Counted from the first letter of the stretch, positions 1 to 8,403 are shown. The stretch is 41,450 bases of DNA from Nitrososphaera sp. (GCA_025449675.1 JANWIX010000038.1:1-41450), one strand, 5' to 3'. Made by a program: numbers and translations. Notes: generated by a model not told the origin, from the sequence alone.

Positions 1-2
1 AG

Positions 3-119
3 TTGATAGCGGCCGCGGATTCGGATATTTGCAGAATGCACAAGGAACTAGTTGAAAATGGTTGTTCCTTGTTTCGGCGATATTGTTGGAATGGCCACAA
101 TAGCCACATCGGAAGATAA
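3..119 (+). CDS. possible 3' end of a CDS entering from the left edge (…ADSDICRMHKELVENGCSLFRRYCWNGHNSHIGR*)
   Basis: Open frame from the window edge to TAA at 117-119; no recognised homology. Confidence 0.25.
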   Translation: MIAAADSDICRMHKELVENGCSLFRRYCWNGHNSHIGR

Positions 120-414
120 GAACCATAAGTAGACTACGTCACCGGTGCTTATCAGGGTTGTGTAGTTCCTAGACCTTCACCAAGTACAACTTGAAGAGAA
201 ACAGAGTTCGACCAGTAAAGGCGGAGGATCGATTCTAGCCCCTGGCGTAGGCTGAAAGAATTTGATTTGAAAAGGATATGACAATTTCGCGCCATCTATT
301 TCAATGCACTGCACAAGGTTATGAATAATCGTGCCTTACTAATCAAACGTGCTCCTGCTTTGTTACACACTCCTTTTACCAAATCTAATGAAGTGTCCCG
401 TAGAATAGGATGGT

Positions 415-549
415 ATGGCAATAGGAGAAGCAGTAACAATCGGGTTGCTCTTGGGCGCAAGTGCGATTGCTGTAGTATACGCAAAAATGAAATTCCAGCC
501 GGGAATTGAGCTGGCGCAAAAACTAGACGCTATAGAGGTGCTGCACTAG
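415..549 (+). CDS. small single-TM protein, 44 aa (MAIGEAVTIGLLLGASAIAVVYAKMKFQPGIELAQKLDAIEVLH)
   Basis: ATG to TAG read by hand; N-terminal hydrophobic helix then an amphipathic tail. Below the ORF-track size cutoff. Confidence 0.45.
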   Translation: MAIGEAVTIGLLLGASAIAVVYAKMKFQPGIELAQKLDAIEVLH

Positions 550-718
550 CACCTTTCTTCTACAAAGACTATCTCATATAGATCACTCAACTTCATAACT
601 GAATTTTGCTCCAGGCGAGGATAATATCGGATAGATGTACACGATACTATTTCATATCGGTTAGCGTCACCGATATTCGTTTATATCGGCTAGATACCGA
701 GCTGAATAGCCAAGTAGG

Positions 719-1261
719 TCAAAGCTTGTTGGATTTTGTGATTTTGTGTTCTGTAAAGAAAGTATTGAGCGCAATCTGCAGGTTGCTTTTGTATGCAATT
801 TCGCTGCCTACGTGCTCCACCTTGACTCCTCTACTTGCGATTTGGCTCTTCTTCAAGCCAAATTTCTTGACGCACAATTCTATATCCTGAACATCCCTGT
901 CATTGAGCCTGCCTATCTTTGTAACAACTATGTCGAGAGGTTGAAGTGCCATCAGTTTGATTTTCTTCAATCGTGTCCTGATCGGCACGCTTTTCTTCAG
1001 GTAATCGGCAGGAAGAATCTGGCTGAAAACCATACCATCAGCCCATGTGTCTACTTTGAATCCGTGGGGTATGCCCTTCTGAATTTCGTTAAATTCTTCG
1101 ATGTCTGCGTATGGACCGGTGAAGTCGATATCCAACGTTGATGGTTTTAGATTTAGCAGGGTCATAGCTGTGCCTCCCGCAGCAACCAGAATTATTTTTC
1201 TGTTGAGCTTTCCGTCTACTTCTTCGAGCAGGCCGAGAAGGCCTGATCGGTCAAGTGGCAT
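719..1261 (-). CDS. DUF6036 / AbiEii-like nucleotidyltransferase-fold protein, putative toxin
   Basis: Motif AAGGTAMTLLNLKPSTLDIDF; start overlaps the end of the upstream wHTH gene (1251-1261). Confidence 0.65.
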   Translation of the reverse strand: MPLDRSGLLGLLEEVDGKLNRKIILVAAGGTAMTLLNLKPSTLDIDFTGPYADIEEFNEIQKGIPHGFKVDTWADGMVFSQILPADYLKKSVPIRTRLKKIKLMALQPLDIVVTKIGRLNDRDVQDIELCVKKFGLKKSQIASRGVKVEHVGSEIAYKSNLQIALNTFFTEHKITKSNKL

Positions 1262-2327
1262 TGTATAGCCTCATCTTTTCTCTGATGCTATCCTCATCAG
1301 CCTTCATTTCGTTAACATGCATACTCTCTAAAGTCGAAATACCCTCCTTTGTTTCTTCGGACGGCTTGATCTTGTATAGAGTTCTGAGTAACCCCAGCAG
1401 TCGATCGGAGTATTTGTACTTCTGGGATAGGAATGTCAATACGTTATAGTTCACTTTGTTTTTTGCAATGATCACTGGTGCAGCTTCAATCCTTCTGACA
1501 TCCTTTCCCATCAGAATGGAAGATATGATGTATTCTATGCTGATAAGCTCCCCTGGCTTTATTTCTCGCCCGAGTTCCGTGTATCCGAATCTAGCCAAGT
1601 TGAATACCAAGTGGTGTTCTGATATTCTCATTGGATTGATCTCGTCGGAATCTATTCGCATGCGAACCCCTTTCATCAGAGCCTCTCTTATTGCAATCCA
1701 AAATTCTTGTGGATTGATGAATGCTATCTTGTCAGCGAGCATATCCTTCAGAGGGTTTCTATCTTCAGACTTTAGCAAGTCCAGAAACTCGTCATCGGCA
1801 AGCGTCAGACAATCTATCCTTAGATTATGTATTTTCTGGAGCACCTGTATTATTTCTCGTAGTGCCTGCCTGTGTTCCCGTATGGCTCGATCTCCTGTTG
1901 AACCCCGCAAGAGAATCAGAAATTCCATTCTGTTCAGCTTGATATTTTTCTCGGGTCTTGACATGCAAATTGAGCCCATAAGCGGGAGGCTCTTCAGATA
2001 TGTATCGAATTCCAGAAGTAGCATCTGGGGTCCCGTTCTTCCTCTTAGCAGAGCATGTTTTTTCTTTAGCTCGATTTCAGCTAGGGTGTCGATAAGCAGA
2101 TAGCTTTTGAAATTCAGAATGGCAATGGAGGAGGTTCCAATCTTCTCCAACCCGATGATTCCTTCGCTTGCAAGGGACATTATTTCATCGTATATGTTGG
2201 CATAGTAGGCTGTGCCATGAAGTTCCTTTATCCTATTGGTCAATTCGCTGATCGATAGGGACCTTCCTAGCCCTCTTGAAAGAGTGTCCAATATCCTGAA
2301 TCTGGTCTCGTCCATTGTGCTCAGCAT
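1251..2327 (-). CDS. N-terminal winged-helix protein, putative regulator/antitoxin partner of the downstream nucleotidyltransferase
   Basis: Long ORF; N-terminus (ILDTLSRGLGRSLSISELTNRIKELHGTAYYANIYDEIMSLASEGIIGLEKIG) fits a wHTH; operon-like overlap with 719..1261. Confidence 0.65.
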   Translation of the reverse strand: MLSTMDETRFRILDTLSRGLGRSLSISELTNRIKELHGTAYYANIYDEIMSLASEGIIGLEKIGTSSIAILNFKSYLLIDTLAEIELKKKHALLRGRTGPQMLLLEFDTYLKSLPLMGSICMSRPEKNIKLNRMEFLILLRGSTGDRAIREHRQALREIIQVLQKIHNLRIDCLTLADDEFLDLLKSEDRNPLKDMLADKIAFINPQEFWIAIREALMKGVRMRIDSDEINPMRISEHHLVFNLARFGYTELGREIKPGELISIEYIISSILMGKDVRRIEAAPVIIAKNKVNYNVLTFLSQKYKYSDRLLGLLRTLYKIKPSEETKEGISTLESMHVNEMKADEDSIREKMRLYNAT

Positions 2328-2328
2328 G

Positions 2329-2368
2329 TATAGTAGCCATACTTTAAGGCTATAGTTTAGCTACTATA
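2329..2368. promoter_or_regulatory. inverted repeat upstream of the wHTH/nucleotidyltransferase operon (candidate autoregulatory operator)
   Basis: TATAGTAGC (2329-2337) and GCTACTATA (2360-2368), perfect 9-bp arms; further ACTATAGT palindrome at 2371-2378. Confidence 0.45.
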
Positions 2369-2521
2369 TGACTATAGTATTGACACTATAAATACATTAT
2401 TGTGTAATAGACCATAGATATGGATCAAAACGCGAAATGACGTGCCTCAAGGCGGCACGGTCATGATAGGATTCTGGGATGGGGGCAGCGACAAAAGGGG
2501 ATGTATCAAGATAGGCTCTTG

Positions 2522-2653
2522 TCACATTCTCTCTTGCTTTCTAAGCTCTAATATTTCATCAGATAGCGAACCAGCCTTTTTCAGAATTGCTTTGACTTCA
2601 GCTTCGTCGCTTCTTACACCCTTCATGCCGACTTCAGCTTCAACTGCGATCAT
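2522..2653 (-). pseudogene. small antisense ORF (MIAVEAEVGMKGVRSDEAEVKAILKKAGSLSDEILELRKQERM), resembling an antitoxin-type C-terminus
   Basis: ATG to TGA, 43 aa, charged and helical; its first codons lie inside sequence homologous to the protease-like paralogues. Confidence 0.25.
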
Positions 2654-3188
2654 CTCTCCTATTTCATCCCAAGGAGATGCGTCACCAAGTGAGGAGATCG
2701 AAATCCAAAGCAGCGAGTACTGGAACTACATTCGTTCTAATCCTCCCAAGGAGGGTGTCTTTAAACACTTCTCTTCTGATGGATCCGGCGCCGTCGATTC
2801 AGTCACTTCAGTGCAATATATCCAGAACGTCAAGGATCTTTTGATGAGGGTCTCTTCTGAGTACAAGGCCGGCAATGCGACCGGCGCGGAAGAACTTGCC
2901 ACAATCGCTTATACTGACAACTTTGAACATGTGGAAGGGGAGCTCGGACGACGCAATGCGACAGAATTGAGCACACAGACCGAGCAGATGTTACACGTCG
3001 AGCTTATCGAATTAATTGAGGACGGGGCGGATTCGCAGAGTGTTGACGAAAAGATTGCAGCCATAAACGCAAACCTTGACAAAGCAATAGTGATAGTTCC
3101 AGAATTCCCGACTGCATTGTTATTTATTGCTGCGATTATTATGATACCTATCGTTATCAACTCTCGATTATTTCACCGCAAGGCATAG
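2639..3188 (+). pseudogene. truncated C-terminal paralogue of the HExxH PEF-CTERM proteins (within ORF 2442..3188)
   Basis: SEEIEIQSSEYWNYIRSNPPKEGVFKHFS…VQYIQNVKDLL…VIVPEFPTALLF matches the C-termini of ORFs 25075..27831 and 31272..33917; the first ~65 aa of the ORF show no such match. Confidence 0.7.
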
Positions 3189-3322
3189 TTAGCTAGGAAT
3201 GCTTTTGCAGCAGTGGCCTGTCGCCTGATCTGTGACTTTAGCTGCCTGATTTCTAGTGCCAGTTCCTCCAGGACGCTGGCCGGCAATGCAAGAGATCCTC
3301 CTGAGCGACAACGATACGACAT
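3173..3322 (-). CDS. small ORF of dispersed family A, 49 aa (MSYRCRSGGSLALPASVLEELALEIRQLKSQIRRQATAAKAFLANYALR)
   Basis: ATG to TGA read by hand; shares LPASVLEELALEI.QLKS.IR.QA with other family A copies. Confidence 0.4.
   Translation of the reverse strand: MSYRCRSGGSLALPASVLEELALEIRQLKSQIRRQATAAKAFLANYALR
3204..3290 (-). repeat. family A repeat, partial
   Basis: gcctgatctgtgactttagctgcctgatttctagtgccagttcctccaggacgctggccggcaatgc. Confidence 0.7.
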
Positions 3323-3448
3323 CTTTCTTGACTTTGGCAAGGGGTTTACTTGGCTTGCGACATACAGCTCATTGACAAACGATACGCAAAGACAAAAGGC
3401 TGAAAGATAAATGCATAAGTAGACGCATTTGCTGTTTTTCAGAGTTTA

Positions 3449-3778
3449 TTGGGCAAGAGAAAGTTTCGTGTTTTTGCATCTCCTGATGTTCTGAATGTTC
3501 TCAAGACCATATCAAATAACGACCCCATAAAGCTCAAAGTTGATCAAGTTACAGACGAGATGAAGCAGGACAAGAATCTTGGAGATTATATCAAGAAAAA
3601 GCCTTGGCCTGACAAATATATTAAAACACATGAAGTAACCAACCTTTACAGTCGTGAGATTGGCAGCCACAGATTAATTTACACTATTAGAGGTAGAAGA
3701 GAGGATAAGGCCTATCAACTTTTAGATTTGCTTACGCATAAGGAATATGATGTATTGTTTGGCTATGGCACAACATAG
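3449..3778 (+). CDS. RelE/ParE-superfamily toxin-like protein
   Basis: C-terminal SHRLIYTIRGRREDKAYQLLDLLTHKEYDVLFGYG has RelE-like shape; convergent with the wHTH gene 3782..4108. Confidence 0.6.
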   Translation: MGKRKFRVFASPDVLNVLKTISNNDPIKLKVDQVTDEMKQDKNLGDYIKKKPWPDKYIKTHEVTNLYSREIGSHRLIYTIRGRREDKAYQLLDLLTHKEYDVLFGYGTT

Positions 3779-3781
3779 TTG

Positions 3782-4108
3782 CTACAGCTCCGTTGACTCA
3801 TCTAGAGATTTTCTTGCTCTCTCGCCTTCCACGAATATCCAGACTATTGAGCCGTCTATATTCTGGGTTATCTTGTTTGACCTTTCCAGATAGGAAAGTG
3901 CTATGCCAAGTGTTCCGTACTGAACCCCTCTTGGTAGCGATTTCCAGAGCTTGGTCTTTGATTCAAAATATTGCTCCTTTCTAATAGTATCCTCAATCAT
4001 TTCCAAAGTGTCAAGGCGCGGCATGATCCGCCTTCGTGGCCGGGATGCCGGAGGACGCTTGCTTGGCGAGATTTTGCCCCTTGATTTTGGTCGTCTTAAA
4101 ATACTCAT
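3782..4108 (-). CDS. small wHTH-like protein, putative antitoxin/regulator
   Basis: LWKSLPRGVQYGTLGIALSYLERSNKITQNIDGSIVWIF; paralogous to 6175..6489. Confidence 0.6.
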   Translation of the reverse strand: MSILRRPKSRGKISPSKRPPASRPRRRIMPRLDTLEMIEDTIRKEQYFESKTKLWKSLPRGVQYGTLGIALSYLERSNKITQNIDGSIVWIFVEGERARKSLDESTEL

Positions 4109-4163
4109 TTCTTCGTTTTACCCTCCTGCATCCACCTATAGATTAGGAACTATTTATACATTG

Positions 4164-4175
4164 GTGTATATACAC
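4164..4175. promoter_or_regulatory. perfect 12-bp palindrome GTGTATATACAC upstream of the wHTH gene
   Basis: Read directly; within an AT-rich promoter region upstream of 4108. Confidence 0.35.
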
Positions 4176-4258
4176 ATATGTATATCAGACATCCTTAATG
4201 GTTGTTTCACCGGTCTCATAACGATAACGGTACTTGTGATCCTACTGGAACGTGCAGG

Positions 4259-5413
4259 TCAACCCCTGAATTTGTTTACAATAGGAGGAACAAGTTTGAT
4301 TAGCGCTACCGCAGCGGTAATGACTCCCATAGTTCCTCCTAGGAATGCGATGTCAGTTCTCCACTTCGCTTCGATTATCTTTGGACCGTCCATCGCAACG
4401 GTTCCGAATGGATCTTTCCCACTATGATCTCCTTCCCAATGATCAAACACCTGGAGGCTCCCAAATCCCACAGATGGATCAATACTAAAATACGCGTTCC
4501 GGCCGCTGTCTTGCCAACCCTTTCCCTGCATGTTCCGATCAAAGTTTGAGATAATATCCAAGTAGTATTGTGTCTTGTAACCCGCAAATAATTCCAGATT
4601 CTTGTCTAACGTGACTGTTCTTTGCTTTTCACTAATGCCATCGGACCAGCTCAAAAATGCTGCTTGAATTTTGTCAGAGTCGGGATATGGAAACTCTTTA
4701 GGTACTATGAGGCTGTGATTCGACCCCATGTTGAATTCAAGATCCATTCTTCCACCTGTCATGGAGTATTCGTTATTGTCTACAATGACATTGAACTGTC
4801 CGAGCTGACCGTACGGCTTTTTTATCTTGATTGTCAGGGTGCGCATTTCGCTGTCATACTTTTCTACAAGCTGTATAGGCTGTAGATCTGCAAGAAATCG
4901 GTCTCCTTGCAGATAATAGAGACCGGAATCCCAGCTAAACCCTTCTAGTTCTGTTCCTCTAGAGAAAAGAGGCGAGAACACCAGATCAATGGCATACTCA
5001 TCAGGAACAATCATTTGAGTTTCTAGGGAGAGGAGATGAACGGATTGTTCACCTGGTCTCAACGGTCTCGAAATATCCGCCTTACTACTTACCAAGTTCG
5101 TGGTGCCGTCTCTATCAGACAAGTCGCGAAGAAATACTTGAACATCAGAGAAAACTACATAGTTCGAGCGAGAAAACTCGTTGTCTATGTATTCGAGTAG
5201 AACTGGGATATCAATGCGTTCACCGGCCTCAAGCAAATCAGGATAGCTGTAGGTGACGCCCACATACCCGGCAATCTGATCGCCATTGTTAAACCACCAA
5301 CTGCTCTGCTGATACGTTTCGCCATACGCACCAGAGTTAGTACTGCTAGAACCTGCAATTACAAAAAATGACAGAACGAAAATGGCGACTGCGGATTTGA
5401 TCGGCTGGATCAT
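4259..5413 (-). CDS. secreted/membrane-anchored hypothetical protein
   Basis: N-terminal signal-like helix, long extracellular-type region, C-terminal TM (GVITAAVALIKLVPPIVNKF). Confidence 0.6.
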   Translation of the reverse strand: MIQPIKSAVAIFVLSFFVIAGSSSTNSGAYGETYQQSSWWFNNGDQIAGYVGVTYSYPDLLEAGERIDIPVLLEYIDNEFSRSNYVVFSDVQVFLRDLSDRDGTTNLVSSKADISRPLRPGEQSVHLLSLETQMIVPDEYAIDLVFSPLFSRGTELEGFSWDSGLYYLQGDRFLADLQPIQLVEKYDSEMRTLTIKIKKPYGQLGQFNVIVDNNEYSMTGGRMDLEFNMGSNHSLIVPKEFPYPDSDKIQAAFLSWSDGISEKQRTVTLDKNLELFAGYKTQYYLDIISNFDRNMQGKGWQDSGRNAYFSIDPSVGFGSLQVFDHWEGDHSGKDPFGTVAMDGPKIIEAKWRTDIAFLGGTMGVITAAVALIKLVPPIVNKFRG

Positions 5414-5471
5414 TTTTACTATTCCTCAACTCAGAGCATCGTGACTTTAAGGCTTGCGGGAATTCTAACAG

Positions 5472-5668
5472 CACGGCACCAGATACACTGCTCCGGACAC
5501 GCCAAGGGAAAAGACCTCTGAAATCGTCAAGGCGATAGAGGCAAAGATGCTGATTCCAATTCACAGAGAGCATCCAGAGATGCATGTAAGGGTGACAACA
5601 TGACTGTGGTTGAGGACGGAAAGCAGTATTCCCTCTATATGATCGTTGCCGGCGCACAAAATGGATGA
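5472..5668 (+). pseudogene. remnant C-terminus of an RNase J / beta-CASP metallo-beta-lactamase-fold protein
   Basis: KTSEIVKAIEAKMLIPIHREHPEMH followed, in another frame, by GDNMTVVEDGKQYSL; typical RNase J C-terminal pattern (IPIHTEHPE…), broken by a frameshift or deletion. Confidence 0.5.
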
Positions 5669-5845
5669 TATGTGCGCGCTCGGAGCATTGCTCAAAAGTA
5701 CCAATAATGTGCATCTCGCCGTGCTTTTCCCCTAGATTCGTGCATCCAGCACACTTGCCTCGCCACTTGCCGAACGGCCGGGCTTAATGAAGCTCCATAA
5801 GAAATTTCGTTCCCGCTTAATAATGATGAAAACTCTTGGCAAGAC

Positions 5846-6043
5846 ATGGCAGTTGCAAGCGCCATAATCTGGTTGGTCGCAATACTGATAGGCGTCGTCG
5901 TCGGTGTGCTTGTCTATCAGTTTGTAGACTCTGAAATAAGCGGAGCACTGGGCTTCGTGATTGGTGCAGTTGCTGCACTGATCATTGGTTACATAGCATA
6001 CCGTGTAACCAGAACTGTGGGCCACGAAGTGACATCCGTTTAA
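5846..6043 (+). CDS. small two-TM membrane protein
   Basis: MAVASAIIWLVAILIGVVVGVLVYQFVDSEISGALGFVIGAVAALIIGYIAYRV…. Confidence 0.55.
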   Translation: MAVASAIIWLVAILIGVVVGVLVYQFVDSEISGALGFVIGAVAALIIGYIAYRVTRTVGHEVTSV

Positions 6044-6110
6044 ACCCAATTTTTTTTCAATTTCATTTTTTTCAATCGCATAATCCTATTGGAACAGGCG
6101 AGTCATTCCA

Positions 6111-6128
6111 TTATACTAACTAGTATAA
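6111..6128. promoter_or_regulatory. inverted repeat TTATACTA-AC-TAGTATAA upstream of wHTH gene 6175..6489
   Basis: 8-bp perfect arms, 2-nt spacer, followed by TATA-like sequence. Confidence 0.45.
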
Positions 6129-6174
6129 TATAAGTATATATAAGTTTAAATAGCTATGCTCTGTGTTCTAGAGT

Positions 6175-6489
6175 ATGAGACTAAGGGGAATGACTCCGGC
6201 AGCCGCTTCCAAAAGTGGCTTCCATTCTGGAACCAGCAAAGGCCAGGGACCGACGCTGGCAACTATCCAGATGGTCACGGCGACAATAAAGGAGGCGAAG
6301 GAATATCCTTCGAAATACCAGTTATGGAGAAGTCTCCCAAAGGGAATGGCATATGGAAAGCTTGAAGAAGTATTGAAGTATCTAGAATCAACTAACCAGA
6401 TCATGATTGACAAAGACGGAGAGATAATCTGGATACTTGCAGACAACCCAAAGCTGAAGAAGCTGCTTGCAGAAACAAAGCCCTTCTAG
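6175..6489 (+). CDS. small wHTH-like protein, putative antitoxin/regulator, paralogue of 3782..4108
   Basis: LWRSLPKGMAYGKLEEVLKYLESTNQIMIDKDGEIIWIL. Confidence 0.6.
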   Translation: MRLRGMTPAAASKSGFHSGTSKGQGPTLATIQMVTATIKEAKEYPSKYQLWRSLPKGMAYGKLEEVLKYLESTNQIMIDKDGEIIWILADNPKLKKLLAETKPF

Positions 6490-6810
6490 TCAGAGCCATA
6501 GCCAAATAATTTTTCATAAGTAGCATGATCCACGATATCAATGACTGAACACGTCCTTACCTTGCGATCGCTCAAAATGGTGTAAAGCAATCTATAACCG
6601 TCTCGCAGCTTGTAACGAAACAGGTTATCAATGGCGAAGTCCCATATGTACTCCTTGGGAATCTTTTTCTTTTCTATTTTATCCCCGATATCGGCCTTTG
6701 TCCTTCAATAACTCGTTGGCTTTGTCAATCTCTTTTTTCAGCCTACTATCTTTAGGAAGAGAGTTGTAGAATTCTCTAGCCTTAGGACTTCCGCCAACCT
6801 TGTTTACCAA
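6486..6810 (-). pseudogene. frameshifted RelE-like toxin, convergent with 6175..6489
   Basis: Frame 1: VGGSPKAREFYNSLPKDSRLKKEIDKANELLKD; frame 2: KADIGDKIEKKKIPKEYIWDFAIDNLFRYKLRDGYRLLYTILSDRKVRTCSVIDIVDHATYEKLFGYGSD*. Frame switch near 6690-6705. Confidence 0.6.
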
Positions 6811-6869
6811 ACATCCCCGGCTATGAGAAAAGAATTAGATAAAGGGCGCTGTTACATTCGCGCAAGCTA

Positions 6870-6915
6870 TGTGGCCTGTGCTGCAGCCTGCGCCCTGATC
6901 ACTGCCCTTAGCTTG
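6870..6915 (-). repeat. family A repeat, partial (left end)
   Basis: Minus strand …SKLRAVIRAQAAAQAT*. Confidence 0.5.
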
Positions 6916-7209
6916 CTACGACATCTGTTGCAGTGTTTTCCTAACTTGGTCCTCATGGAACGCCTTCATAGTCACTGTTCTTATTTCTTTGACTGACAGC
7001 GAACCCAAAAGCAACGCGAGTGCTCCATCGTCTTGGGGCAAGTCAATGATCTCGACCACATCGTACGGCCCGGCAGTCACATAGCCTGTCATAGTACCGC
7101 CAAGGTTTTTGACCTGCTTCTTGAATTCGTCGCGAGTTGTGGTCCAGGATGTCTTGAAATTCTCTCTCCCAAATTCTGTCAGTGTGACAAGAAGTATGTA
7201 TGTTACCAT
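6916..7209 (-). CDS. GYD domain protein
   Basis: MVTYILLVTLTEFGRENFKTSW…LGGTMTGYVTAGPYDVVEIIDLP. Confidence 0.8.
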   Translation of the reverse strand: MVTYILLVTLTEFGRENFKTSWTTTRDEFKKQVKNLGGTMTGYVTAGPYDVVEIIDLPQDDGALALLLGSLSVKEIRTVTMKAFHEDQVRKTLQQMS

Positions 7210-7388
7210 TGCCTATCAGGATGTAGTAATAATTATTAAGTCTTGTTTGACCTGGAAATGAAGATGCGCTCGGCAATTTCGATGACATCGGCAGCGAAGC
7301 GTCAGCCCTGGGGCCAACGTACCTGATTGAACCACATCAGGATAGACTTTTCAATAACGGTTACCTTTCTTATCTTGAGGGTAATGTC

Positions 7389-7886
7389 ATGGACACATTC
7401 GAAAGTATTGCAACGAAGCTTGATGTAAGGGAATTCGGCTCGGAGAAGGTATCGGACGAGATAAAGGCAAAAGTTCTCGAAGCTGCAAGAATGACCGGTA
7501 CAGGCCTGAACACCCAGCACTGGCGATTCATAATTGTTGAGGATATAGCAAATGTTAAGAGACTTGCACAGGATAGCATAAGTGGCAACTGGGTGGCGGG
7601 CGCTAATTTCGCAGTAATTATCCTTACAAATCCGGAACACAATTTCCACATGATTGACGCAGGAAGAGTCGCCCAGAACATGCAGCTGGCCGCTTGGAAC
7701 TTTGGAGTTGCGTCGGGTCTATTCACCGGAATAAGAGATAAGGAGCTTCGCCGCGACTTTAACATTCCAAAATGGCTTAATCCTTCTATCGTCCTGGGAT
7801 TCGGATATCCCGCAAGAAAGCTTGAGGGAAGGAAGAACCGTCGGCCCCTTGAAACGCTTGTTCACCGCGAAAGATTTAGGGACTAA
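7389..7886 (+). CDS. nitroreductase family protein
   Basis: ARMTGTGLNTQHWRFIIVEDIANVKRLAQ…GRVAQNMQLAAWNFGVASG…LGFGYPARK. Confidence 0.85.
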   Translation: MDTFESIATKLDVREFGSEKVSDEIKAKVLEAARMTGTGLNTQHWRFIIVEDIANVKRLAQDSISGNWVAGANFAVIILTNPEHNFHMIDAGRVAQNMQLAAWNFGVASGLFTGIRDKELRRDFNIPKWLNPSIVLGFGYPARKLEGRKNRRPLETLVHRERFRD

Positions 7887-8016
7887 TATACCAGAGTTCA
7901 TGCTGGATCCAAATGCGATCCAAATGCGATGATGACGATGCCTAAACAAATGGTCGCGATACTATCAGATTAGGCTTGTTGTACACTGTTAACTTATGGT
8001 TGGCTTTAATTTCGTC

Positions 8017-8403
8017 TCATAATTGTTGAATTTGCTCCAGATGACATGACAGGGGATTGGCAATCGGTACCTTGATCTTTACTGTGTTAAATGCATCACG
8101 GAAACTCATTCTGGACCTTTTCATCAGCAGAGCGATTGCTATGGAATTCGAACGGCTTACTCCGGCAGAGCAACACACAACGATCTTGCCGTGCGATTTC
8201 AAAATCTCGGTCGATTCAATAACTAACCTTCTGTAGACATGAAGGTCTGTTGGAGCATCCATCAACCTTGTCCTGATGTCAAAGACCTTGTACCCGTTTA
8301 TTATACGCGATGCATCTGGCTGTAATATCATGTCTTCAGGCAGGCTGTCATCAAATTGCCAGTCCAGTCCGTGAGTAGCCAACCAATCCGTAATGATGTA
8401 CAA
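8017..8403 (-). CDS. dual-specificity phosphatase-like protein
   Basis: VVCCSAGVSRSNSIAIALLM = CX5R phosphatase loop. Confidence 0.8.
   Translation of the reverse strand: MYIITDWLATHGLDWQFDDSLPEDMILQPDASRIINGYKVFDIRTRLMDAPTDLHVYRRLVIESTEILKSHGKIVVCCSAGVSRSNSIAIALLMKRSRMSFRDAFNTVKIKVPIANPLSCHLEQIQQL

Noticed and set aside
1456-2103. 215-aa plus-strand ORF
   Set aside because: Antisense shadow of the 358-aa minus-strand gene; Ser/Ile/Arg-rich composition typical of non-coding frames.
5346-5714. 122-aa minus-strand ORF
   Set aside because: Overlaps the better-supported secreted gene start and the RNase J-like plus-strand remnant; composition not protein-like.
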